From positions 2,406,784-2,470,783 of the forward strand of contig JADLSH010000231.1 of assembly GCA_016169945.1 (NCBI GenBank): a stretch of DNA of 64,000 nt, given 5' to 3'. The translations under genes and the position numbers were made by a program. The stretch comes from Trachythela sp. YZ-2020 (lineage: Eukaryota; Cnidaria; Anthozoa; Malacalcyonacea; Clavulariidae). Numbering within the stretch: position 1 is the first letter of the stretch; every line of letters begins with the position of its first letter. This document shows positions 22,378 through 32,222 of this stretch, piece by piece. The notes below the pieces were generated by a model that was not told the DNA's origin, made no database searches, and saw nothing but the letters and a program-made list of their open reading frames with translations.

Positions 22378-22502
22378 ATTTATTATAATCTTAAACAGTT
22401 TTTATCGCTACTTTAAGTTTCATGCAGTTATGCAATCATCAGGCAACCTGCATGAAACTTAAAGTAGCGACAAAAACTGTTTTAAGATTATAATAAATAT
22501 TG
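22378..22502. repeat. Long hairpin
   Basis: Arms of about 50 bp, including AATATTTATTATAATCTTAA and TTTCATGCAG with their complements, enclose a loop of about 20 bp (TTATGCAATCATCAGGCAAC). It lies between the transposase promoter side and the ribozyme. Confidence 0.8.
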
Positions 22503-22525
22503 CTCTACAAATGATTTTGTGTTGA

Positions 22526-23002
22526 GCACTCTTATCTACTACAATCACAACACAGATATTGTATATATATACTTGACTATATATGCTCCTTCGCTTGTGT
22601 TGTTGAGCACTCTGTGAGGTGAATTGGTGGCTATAAGCTATAATGCAAAAGCTCACTTCCCTTGTGGTCGTTTGAGCACTCTGGCCCCAAGACACTTCAC
22701 GCATGTCTGGATGCGCATGTGTCTGAGTATTGTACCACATGCGCTTGGTGAGGGCAAGAGTATGGTGTATAAATACGAAGTCACTCGCATCTAGACTGCG
22801 TTACAAGCTGCACTGACGAGCCGTTGAACGGCGAAACATGCATGTCTGCAAATTTGACTATATATATATATATATATATATATTTTCGCTTACCTCAAAA
22901 TTTGTATTCGCTTATCTCAAAACTATAATTCGCTTACCTCAAAACTATTTCGCTTACCTCAAAACTATAATTTGCTCTAACTATATGTTGTCGAGCACTC
23001 TT
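22526..23002. repeat. Interspersed GAGCACTCT motifs and TTCGCTTACCTCAAAACTA tandem
   Basis: GAGCACTCT, usually preceded by TT or TTGT, occurs near 22526, 22608, 22672 and 22992, on both sides of the ribozyme. A unit close to TTCGCTTACCTCAAAACTA is repeated four times at about 22884-22982. These look like terminal-repeat structure of the ribozyme-bearing element. Confidence 0.6.
22803..22857 (+). ncRNA. Type I hammerhead self-cleaving ribozyme
   Basis: The conserved core is complete. CTGACGA lies at 22813-22819. Stem II is GCCGT/ACGGC (22820-22824 with 22828-22832, loop TGA). GAAA follows at 22833-22836. Stem III forms from ACA/TGT with loop TGCA (22836-22845), giving the required A15.1-U16.1 pair. 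The cleavage triplet GTC ends at C22846. Stem I is TGCA at 22809-22812 with TGCA at 22847-22850, then an internal loop, then CAAG/TTTG, as in motifs with stem I loop contacts. A TATA-like GTATAAATA sits about 35 bp upstream. Such short-stem-III hammerheads are known from Penelope-like retroelements and retrozymes. No matching reverse transcriptase is seen here, so this is probably a terminal-repeat remnant of such an element, or a ribozyme owned by the composite transposon. Confidence 0.8.
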
Positions 23003-23028
23003 TGCGTTTCGTAGACCTAAACCTACAC

Positions 23029-23068
<40 letters not shown>
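22859..23068. repeat. Two (AT)n microsatellites
   Basis: Pure (TA)n tracts occupy about 22859-22883 and 23029-23069, immediately after the ribozyme and after the TTCGCTTACC repeat. Confidence 0.95.
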
Positions 23069-23072
<4 letters not shown>

Positions 23073-23287
23073 CTAAAATTCATTAATTATTCATGAGATA
23101 ATTGGCCAATGAAATTTCTCAAAATTGGTCACATGCACAGGCCTTTATATCGTGATAAAGACCATAGCATTATTATTTATAATGCGTATATAGATCACAT
23201 GTACATTTATACGTAATAAAGGTACATGTACTTTTATAGTAAAACACCAGCACAGTACAGAATTCACACAAAAACTGCAAATACACT

Positions 23288-24768
23288 TTATTTTCCATAG
23301 TTAATCGTCACACTACAATTTTTAAACACTGGTCTTTCAATACAATTGACTTTACTAGCAGGTATATCGCACTCGTATTTTTGGAAAGAAACCTCATCAA
23401 TACTAGCCAAAACTTCGTCTGGAACATCACAATGAAACCCGCCTAAACTGCTCTCTGACTCCCCTGTTTCATCTTCTTCTGCCTTCTCGTTCTCTCGCGC
23501 ATCAACGTTTACTGACGAATTCAATTGCTTAGGAACTCCAAGACATTCACTCACTCGGCTAATTTGTTCTTTACACGGTCTCTCGTACCTCTGTAAAGCG
23601 TTCGATTTGTGACCAGTTCGCTCGCGAGTCTGTTTATCATTAATAGAGTTTTGATACAGACGAGTTGCGCAAGTCACTCTCAAGCTATGAGCGGTCTTCT
23701 TTTCCAAACCAGCTCTTCCGCAAAGCTTTTCAGGAAGAATACTGTTTAGCGTATTCATACCCACCACACTATTCTCATAACGAAACACTGTTTTATCCCG
23801 GTAAGGTCTAAAGTAAAACGCTTCCTTTTGCTCGGCTAATTTCTCAATGTTACTGAAGTACAATTTATACAACGATACCAAACAATGTTCATGTTTTTCT
23901 CCTACCTTATGACACTCGTGCTCTACATGACGAGGGGTATACTTAAGATCGTTTAAGCCACCATGAAAAGTCTTCGACATGCTTTCATTAAACACAATGC
24001 TATTATCCGACAATGAAAAGTTCTTCAACCGCAGCAATCGGTGTTCACCAGCCCGTATCCCGAAAAGCTTTCCGTTGTAAAAATACAATGTGTGCATTAG
24101 CGATTCGGCTGTATATTGTCCAAGTAGCTTCTTTTTCCAAAGAACAATTTCCTCTTCCTCTGTAATTTCGTTCCGTACTTTCTTCTTGCAGCCCACATCA
24201 ACGCCACAGGCCGTCGCGTCTTTCATTTCAGCATCTAATGCTTTTTGAAACCGTATGAACCTACAATAAAACCAACAATAAAGATTCATTAGCTTTTACT
24301 AAGTCTCTTATTCTCGTCACACATAAAAACTAACCCAATTGTCGTTAACACGGACAAGCATAATTATAGGCATACTGTACCCTCTGTCTTTCTTATCCAA
24401 AACATTTACCGTCTCACTTTCTTTGACTTCAGAGAGAAGTCTAAGCCTGAGACGATGCAATACAAAGTACGTGCTGGGTACCGCTTCCCGTCTGAATTTG
24501 CCACTTCCCCGACGAACTTTGTCAACCAAAAGGCAAGGGATGCTGTATTCATATCTTGCAGTGATGTCGTTAATGCTTGAATAATTGAGCCCACATCGTC
24601 ATTTTGCAAACTGTCTTCACCATTAACTTCTTTTTTCTCTCTAGAACCTCTCCATTCGTTAAAAATTTTGACAGCCCACTTCGTCGCATATCGTGTACTA
24701 GCGGGAGTGGCTTTTTCGAGCAGGCTTTGCTCTTCTTGTGAGCTTCGCGCCCTTCGAAAACGTGCCAT
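23288..24768 (-). CDS. Crypton-type tyrosine recombinase, two exons
   Basis: Exon 1 is 24410-24768 and exon 2 is 23288-24260. The 149-bp intron has a GTAAAT donor and a TTATTGTAG acceptor and splits an Arg codon. The join gives 443 residues with no stop. The N-terminal part (about 1-120, TRYATKWAVKIFNEWRG onward) is the SAM-like core-binding domain. The catalytic part begins FIRFQKALDAEMK and LTEEDE-like ITEEEEIVLW. It has the first catalytic Arg in GIRAGEHRLL, the HSLR box (His..Arg) in KTAHSLRVTCATRLY, the second His in TGHKS, and the nucleophile Tyr in LQRYERP. This is the full R-H-R-H-Y set of DUF3504/Crypton recombinases, which join DNA through a 3'-phosphotyrosine. An AATAAA overlaps the stop codon. 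It lies in the same orientation as, and 1.2 kb upstream of, the hAT transposase, inside the same terminal repeats. It may be a nested Crypton or a captured second enzyme. Confidence 0.88.
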
Positions 24769-25069
24769 CGACTAGCGAAGTCTCAAAAATGTTCAAATTT
24801 AAATACTAATCGATTTGTATAGAAATAACCTAATTAAAAACTCCAAATGCGCAATTATCCAAGTATATTCCTTAAAAGATTTTTTAACTTTGTATACGCA
24901 AAACTTAAAGACTTTACGCCACTGTGCACATATGTAAGTGCTATATTAATTAATTGTTATAAACCATTAACATTTTGCAGATCACACAAGCATAAAAGAT
25001 AGCATTATTGTAATAAAAAAATAGATATTCTTCAGTGAACAACAACAACAAGGTGAATTTTAGAAGTCA

Positions 25070-25168
25070 TTTACAAACCTCGTGGTCGGGCTTTATCATT
25101 GTCTAAAGACGCTCGCCTACGGCTCGCGTCTTTAAACAATGATAAAGCCCTCTCACTCGGTTTGTAAA
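25070..25168. mobile_element. Hairpin element with CTCGCCTACGGCTCG core
   Basis: Arms TTTACAAACC...GGGCTTTATCATTGT and ACAATGATAAAGCCC...GGTTTGTAAA surround the loop-side core GCTCGCCTACGGCTCGCG. It resembles the hairpins at 42451 and 45641 in core, not in arms. Confidence 0.6.
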
Positions 25169-26039
25169 TATTACATATATATATATATATGTAAATTTGC
25201 ATAACGTCAGTTTGGTAGTTGGAAACAAGTTGGAAACAAGTTGAAAACCTTTCCATGTAGGCAATGAATGTTATGTAGGCAATGTGTAGCTCCAAAATTC
25301 CTGAGGCTATATAGGGGGGTTCATTTTGTCTAGATGTCCAGTGGGGTGGGGGTACAAAAGCCTTGATATTCCCAGAGGGTATTCAAATCCAAAATTAGCC
25401 TGCGTAGCCAGCCCTCGTTTAAATAGGACTCCACCGTGTGTCTGATTTATAAACTACATTTTGCAAACGGCGCACTGGCGCAGGTTTTACAATTAAAACG
25501 TGTAGGAGACTTTAAATAACATTCGCTCCATATTTAGATATTTGATTGACATGTTTACGCATAGAAGCGCATCAATTCTTCAGCCCGGGCTTTCTCCAAT
25601 TTTCAACTGACAACTGATGTTTTTATAACAAGGTTTCAAATAGAGCATTAATATTTGCGATTTACTGTAGTTTTGTTGTAAGTATATATACTGTAGCGGT
25701 ATCCGTACTCTGTGGAGTGAATAAATAATAGCCCAAAACTATGTACAAGGCTCAAAGCATCAGCAAAAACAAAACAAATATGCATTATCATTTGAATTTA
25801 AAAATATAATTATGATATCCATTCAAATTATTCACAAATATTTCGAGGCAACGAAAGTTAGAACACAATTCACAAATTATAATTGACATTCAATAGAAAA
25901 ATCATTAAATAGTTATACGATTGTCATCTTTAATAGTACGCACTTAACGCACCTGCGAGATCTGTGACTGTATCTTGATTTTGCATTCAGGAATACTTTC
26001 ACGGGAGTCAAGAAGAAATTAAGAGACAACAAACATAAA

Positions 26040-26165
26040 AGTCCAGCGCTTCCATTTTGAAGGAAATTTCCTTTTCAAAGGGAATTTTGGCTGTATGAAA
26101 ACCAAAAATCAGGAAAAAATAAGAATTTTTCAATATTTGAAAGTGGAAGCACTGCATCAAGGTAC
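26040..26165. repeat. Dispersed repeat rich in AAATTTCCTT
   Basis: The sequence TCCATTTTGAAGGAAATTTCC ... GAAAGTGGAAGCACTG (first 20 bases: TCCATTTTGAAGGAAATTTC) is an inverted relative of 46690-46800 and 47390-47530, which carry CAGTGCTTCCACTTTCAAAT and AAGGAAATTTCC. Confidence 0.6.
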
Positions 26166-26418
26166 ATCGCTCAGCCGCAAAATCACGTCCTGCGAAAACG
26201 TCATTTAATTTGAACAATTTGATTTTGTTTATTTTTTATTTTATTATTTAACGATGTATATTAGGATTTACATTCTGACTTTCCTCGACCTCGGCACAAG
26301 TACTTTGTTAAGTTTGTTTGCTTGTTTATATATAAGTAAATATTAGCCAAAAATATTTCCAAAGGGGGGGAGCCGCGGCTCCCACGACTCCCCCCCTGGC
26401 TACGTCCCTGATCGCAGC

Positions 26419-27582
26419 ACAAACCTTGCTTGAATATGATCCAGAAAACCCTACGAAAAGCTTTCAAATCCAAAACAGTTTGCACTTCGAATCCTTACAC
26501 GGTGTTGTTATTATTACGATGTTCTTCCGTAACTTTCGAAGAAGCAGATAAGATAGTTCAAACCAGTACAGATCCAGTTAGTGTCATGGAGCATGAGATA
26601 TAACGCCGTTGTAAAACTATATAGTGTTTGCTTTCCAGAAAGTAACCGTTCATTTTGTTGGTTAATTATACATCAGGAAACCGACCCATGATGCTCGAGG
26701 CATGTTTCTTAAATTTCTCCAATAATTAGAAACGTTATTCTCGTTTAGTCTTTTTAATCTTCGACAGGAACATTGAGAATTTTGTACAATCACATTAAAT
26801 CTGTTTAATTTAATATATTTCGACTTCACGTTGGTTTACGAGCATGGCATGACCACAGCATCTATGTTCCGCTGGACAATGAATTGAAGGTGTACAGATT
26901 TTGTCGATGATAAGGACCTGGTTGCTTTACAGACTTCCAGTTTTTGTTAGTAGTATATCAAGTATTGATTCATTGTTTCTCGTTTCTTTATTACGCCAGG
27001 GAAATATACGAATAAAATACATTTGTTTATTTTTGATCAGGTCTAATACAGGAGCACGAGATTGACGTTTCGTTTATAGCATTTGTTTATATATTCATAA
27101 TGCCATGAATGTTCCACTAAGTCGCAGGATGTCGGTTAAATTCAACGATATTTTTCACAAATATAAGACAAAACACTGAGATATATCATAAGTTATAAGA
27201 GATGCTTTCTGCGTCACAAGTTCAGATCCATCCTGATTCCATTTCAAGATCGCGTTTCTCATAGTATTCCGGTGAAGAATTATTGGCCGATCTTTTTCTG
27301 TTAGGTGTCTATATTTTGCAGATAATGACGTATTTTCTTGCCAGATGTTCCCACAATAAATTAAGTCACGGTTATACGCTTTGGTGTCCATTTGTATAGT
27401 GTGCATCAGCAATTGAATGATTTTTATGCCTTCTTCATTACGGGTAGACGTTTTGCTTATGCCATATTTTTTGCTTCATACTGTTTGATATCATGGTCCA
27501 CTAGGTTTTAGAATGTTGGTCGAAGTTCAATGTTATATTTTTACAAATATAAAACTAAGTGGTGAGCTATAGCATAGACTAA
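26419..27582. other. No recognisable gene
   Basis: AT-rich unique sequence downstream of the hAT right target duplication. I see no exon, RNA gene or structured repeat. Confidence 0.5.
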
Positions 27583-27813
27583 CGCCCGTATTCTAAAAGC
27601 TCACTCACACTCACACTCAATGAGTGGAGGTTCAATCTGAGCTTCTCTTGAGTGTTAATTCTGTTTTTGAATAGCTGGAGGGTTAGTGCCGTACCTTACT
27701 ATGTGACTACTCACCCTCCAGTTATTAAAAAACAGCATTGACACTCATGAAAAGCTCAGATTGAACCTCCACTCATTGAGTGTGAGTGTGAGTGAGCTTT
27801 TAGAATACGGGCG
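27583..27813. mobile_element. 231-bp MITE with long inverted repeats and TAA duplication
   Basis: Arms start CGCCCGTATTCTAAAAGCTC and run about 62 bp (ACTCACACTCACACTCAATG, GGAGGTTCAATCTGAGCTT). The right arm is their near-perfect complement. The flanks are TAA on both sides (27580-27582, 27814-27816), consistent with PIF/Harbinger-type insertion. The near identity of the arms suggests recent activity. 27814-28714 beyond it is AT-rich with nothing recognised. Confidence 0.85.
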
Positions 27814-28714
27814 TAAAAGTTAGATGCTCACTACGTTATCGTTGAAAGTGAATTCATGATTTTTCTATCTTAACTTAGTGTTTCTGCTGAAAGTTTAAAC
27901 AAATTACTTGAAAACGTAATCACCTTGGCAAAACAACGTACAAATTGCTGGTAATTTATTGTTTAATTCGCAATACGAAATTGCTCTATTGTATGATTCT
28001 ATTTGTTTAGCCAGTGCCAAGATGGAGCGTTTTCAAGTATCGCTTTTGAAATCCTCGTGAAAGTAACGATGTTTTGAGGAAATAATTTATGCAAACCATT
28101 AATTTTACAAAGATGTTTGGTTTGTTATATGGAAATACATGAAATAATCCCGAATCAAATAACATCAAATCACAGACCAACAATTAATTTGATAAATGAT
28201 TTTAGGTTATTTCTTCTAAGATAAGTTTGCTTAAACTTTCTTGAGATTGGTAGCTGCATATAAACTAAAAATAAATACTTTACATATTTGCATAAAAGGT
28301 GAAAATTCCGCAAACTAACACCAATACTACTCAACATTTCCAGATAATAGAATCAGACACGAAGACCGCCAGTATATCAAAGAAATGTTAAATAAGAAAG
28401 GTGTTATACGCGCTATAATAGCGTCTGCATGCAGGAATTAAATATATAGATACTGCCAAATACAACTTCAAACTCATAGAAATAATTGCTTTTCAAGGAA
28501 TTGGTTCGAGAGAAAAGTTCACCCGATCTCCTAAAGTGTTGCTTCCACCAGCCGAGTTTTAAAATAGCCAGCCAGCAAATACTCTCTTATCTTCAAGAAT
28601 CTGTACATACGTATATAATGGGACACACAATGCCATCGCTGCCAGATAAAAAAAACAGAAGCACTTCAAATATAACTATTAAATGCAAACCAATGATATA
28701 TTTTACAACCATTA

Positions 28715-30554
28715 AAGGGGAACTCCAGTCCCAAAACAAGTTGGGCTTAAATAAAAGATCCTATGTTTATTAGAGTGTTCCTAAATTATTTCGCTCCAAA
28801 TATTAAAGGGTAAGGAGAAATTGCTTGCCAAAGTTCAAGATTTCTCCAAATTTGGGCGCCATTTTGTTGTTTTCCGTGCAGACGCGGATTTGTCAGCGCC
28901 CTCACTTTTTGACGTCATTGCGTGCTACTTAGCTGTGTTCGATCACGCAAACTATAGTTTTGTATGGCGATTAAACATGAATGTGAACTATATTAATTTA
29001 TCGTTTTCAAACTATTCTAATTCTTCAAGACAAATTTAATAGTGACATTTTGCAGATCGTCGAAGTCGAAAGGTTTCGATTTTAACATTACCGAACCTCT
29101 GTCTATGGATAAATTGAATAAATGAAACTGCAAGCCAGATCATGCAGGTTTCTGGCATCCAACGCACGCGAAGGCATAGGACATATGTCGAACATCGGGG
29201 ATCTGCAGATCATATTACTGGATACTATTGTCTATTGACTTGTAAATCTTTCTAATTTGCTGTTCATAGTTACTTGCGAATTGAATTTTCTTGTGCTGAA
29301 TTGTATCAGTGGCATCGTTGACCGAGTTGGTTATGCAAGCATTCGCGATTTATATAGATACTTGACGCGAGCATAGGTCGCCCACATATCAATAATTCAG
29401 TATTAGTTTTACTTATACAATACAAAATACAATTTGTCATAGAATACAATGAGTAGAAATGTAACTTATGCGTTAAGCGAAGATTAATAAAACGACTAGA
29501 TTACGCGTTGTGTTATCGTGTGACAGGCACTACAGATATTAGGATATACGATATCATGATATTGTGTCTGTTAGCTGTTGCCACAAAGTTAAAGAGGTCA
29601 TCGATAAAATGAAGAGATTTTCAAATAATAAAATTTGTATACAATAATGTAAATAATCTAAACAATAACAGAAAACCTAGGGTTTCAATCAATGTGCTTG
29701 GATTAAAAGTTTTTCCCGTTTGCTTGCATTTAGTACGGCATTAGTACGAATTAACGTACCAAAGTGGGTGCACGCACAAAATATACATACACGCACGCTT
29801 GTTGCATACATACAAACAGTTAATGGTTTGGTGTTTGGGAGTTTATAGTTTAGTGTCACTATAGTATGTATAAATTGCGCTGAATTTAACATATGGCCAC
29901 AGATATAATTGTGTTCAGATCTTACATTATATGCTTTTGGTATACTTTCTTGTCTGTGCTGTACATTAGAAGCCCATGTCTGGAAAACCCAGCATAAAGA
30001 TCCAAGGTTATTAAACAGAAAATTAAAACGATTTACAAGTCAGTAGTATCCAGTAAAACGACCTGCAGATCCCCGATGTTCGACATATGTCCTATGCCTT
30101 CGCGTGCGTTGGATGCCACTATGCCAGCAACCATGATCTGGCTCGCAGTTTAATTTATCCAATTTATCCATAGACAGAGGTTTGGTAATGTTAAAATCGA
30201 AACCTTTCGACTTCGACGATCTGCAAAATGTCACTATTAAATTTGTCTTGAAGAATTAGAATGGTTTGAAAACGATAAATAGTTCACATTCATGTTTAAT
30301 CGCCATTCAAAACTATAGTTTGCGTGATCGAACACAGCTAAGTAGCACGCAATGACGTCAAAAAGTGAGGGCGCTGACAAATCCGCGTCTGCACGGAAAA
30401 CAACAAAATGGCGCCCAAATTTGGAAAAATCTTGAACTTTGGCAAGCAATTTCTCCTTACCCTTTAATATTTGGAGTGAAATAATTTAGGAACACTCTAA
30501 TAAACACAGGATCTTTTATTTAAACCCAACTTGTTTTGGGACTGGAGTTCCCCT
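28715..30554. mobile_element. 1.84-kb element with about 530-bp inverted repeats
   Basis: The left arm (28715-29249) begins AGGGGAACTCCAGTCCCAAA. The right arm (30030-30554) is its complement, ending TTTGGGACTGGAGTTCCCCT. The arms differ by scattered substitutions and small indels. The 780-bp centre has no recognised gene. A 70-codon open frame (GRHFVVFRADADLSAPSLF) is preserved in both arms but has no ATG start and no known match, so I treat it as incidental. This is a foldback-type or long-TIR DNA transposon. Confidence 0.75.
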
Positions 30555-32222
30555 AAGAAAACAGAGTATTTGCTGGGTTGCGTATTGTTCGATATTGAAA
30601 ATGTATCTTTTCACATCACAGATGGACGTTCATCTGATGAATTTAAGGTAATTCCATTTCAAGGAAGTTGCATGCGATGAAAATAGAGTAAGCTGAAGGG
30701 TTTTTATACTGACAACAAATGATATGTCTGAAATATGCAGCAAGCCGGATAGCCAGATCTCGGGCCCCGGTGCCCATGCACCAACATTCGAGGACTGAGC
30801 GAGCGACCATAATGACGCCAAAACACAATTCGAATTCAAATTGATATACTTACTTCTAGGCGATAGTTTTATTGTTCTTTGTGTTGTGCACTGCATGCCA
30901 AACGTATCTTGTCCAACGCACAAACGTATCTTGTAAAACGTTTGGTTATAAGGCAAAGAATGAACGAAGCATGAAGGAAAGTACTTGCATTAGACTGACG
31001 ATATTGCACATAGGAGCAAGGTTTAATTAAGCAATCCTCAAGTCTTTATGATTAACAGCTTAGTTAAGACCAGCTAAGGCCTCTTTATCAGAACACAATT
31101 ATCAAGTATATTATATTAAAAGGTAAAGGCGATTTCAAACTCACTTAGAAATCCCGACGAACATACGACAATAGTATGTCTACTGGGTTCAGGTGAAGTA
31201 ACAATAACGGCAATTTGGCGACCCTATCATAAACATTTCATTTTCACTTAACGATGGCTCACGTACAATTCTAAACAACACACTGAAAGCTATAAACGAT
31301 ATTTCGCCACTGATTTTTTTTGTAGAACCAGTAAACATCGATCGCAATTACAGAGTTTCATCTCACACTCAACAACGATGCAAAAGTCTAAACAACATTC
31401 CGAAGCTAAACTACATTTTCTTCTATTTTCTCGCAGTAACCACAGCAACGTATCAACCTTGCTATCAGAAGGACACACAACTCTAAACAAAGCTAAAATA
31501 CTTAATTCCTTACTAGTTCCTCGCAGGTTACAACTACAGCAGCCGTGGGACCTTGGTATCACAAAATCTCCTTCTTGCATGACTGAAAGACGGAAGTACA
31601 TCTCCTGACAAACCCAAAGCTAACTTTTTTCTCGTGAAGTAACAACTACAGATACGTGGCCACCTAGTTATCACCAAATTTCATCTTTACTCAACAAAAA
31701 TATGCAACACTGAACAGCACACTCCATGCTAAACTACATTTCTTCCATTTTCCCTGTTATCACAAAATCTCATTTACACCAAACAGCTAGGACAAACACC
31801 TGACTCACCATTTTTTTCTGTAATGTAACTTACCGAAACTTAGGAACCTTGTAATAAAAGCATTTCCCTAAGCAAATGGAAAAAATGGTTAAGCTAAGCA
31901 ATGAATAAACTCAAAGGTGAATCTCTTCTCGAGGAAAATCTCTTATCTTTCACCTAGCCAACTATCAAAATCAAAATTTGATACACTACTGATCCAACCA
32001 TTCTATTATTCAGAGCAATTTGAGCTGCCACAGTAGATAGCTATTCTAAAAGCTGGCGAGAAACAGCTCTGTTATAAAGATTTTCTTCAACCGCATGATA
32101 AGAATATTTCAATAAGAGCAGCTTGACTATACTGACAAAGACGACGGCATTTTAACGATACATAATTATGATAAATGCTGCAGATTTAAGATTTGCAAAC
32201 TAAACAAGGCTACTTATCAACT
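30555..32222. repeat. Intergenic, with a degenerate tandem repeat of about 110 bp (31195-31830)
   Basis: Five to six units share GTAACAACTACAGCAACGTG-like, CTATCACAAAATCTCATTT-like, AAACAACACTCCGAAGCTAA-like and CTACATTTTCTTC blocks, near 31196, 31325, 31434, 31525, 31635 and 31751. They lie downstream of the TPR-CHAT gene. The remainder holds no recognisable gene. Confidence 0.6.

Larger units (their letters stand above)
18857..26410. mobile_element. 7.55-kb hAT element containing transposase, hammerhead ribozyme and tyrosine recombinase
   Basis: The ends are a perfect 15-bp inverted repeat, CAGGGACGTAGCCAG at 18857-18871 and CTGGCTACGTCCCTG at 26396-26410. Both flanks are the identical octamer ATCGCAGC (18849-18856 and 26411-26418). 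An 8-bp duplication is the hallmark of hAT integration, and the first coding unit is a hAT transposase, so the whole span appears to have inserted as a unit or to have grown by later nested insertions. Subterminal G-rich blocks (GGGGGGGAGCC) occur at both ends. In order it holds the transposase (minus), a long hairpin, a hammerhead ribozyme (plus), AT microsatellites, a Crypton-like recombinase (minus), another hairpin, and a copy of a dispersed repeat near the right end. 24769-25069 and 25170-26040 have no recognised feature. Confidence 0.85.

Noticed and set aside
28821..29039. Open frame preserved in both arms of the long inverted repeat
   Set aside because: It lacks an ATG start, and its presence in both arms follows automatically from the arms being copies.
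31195..31830. CRISPR-like array
   Set aside because: Units are diverged throughout, with no conserved repeat separated by unique spacers, and the genome is eukaryotic.
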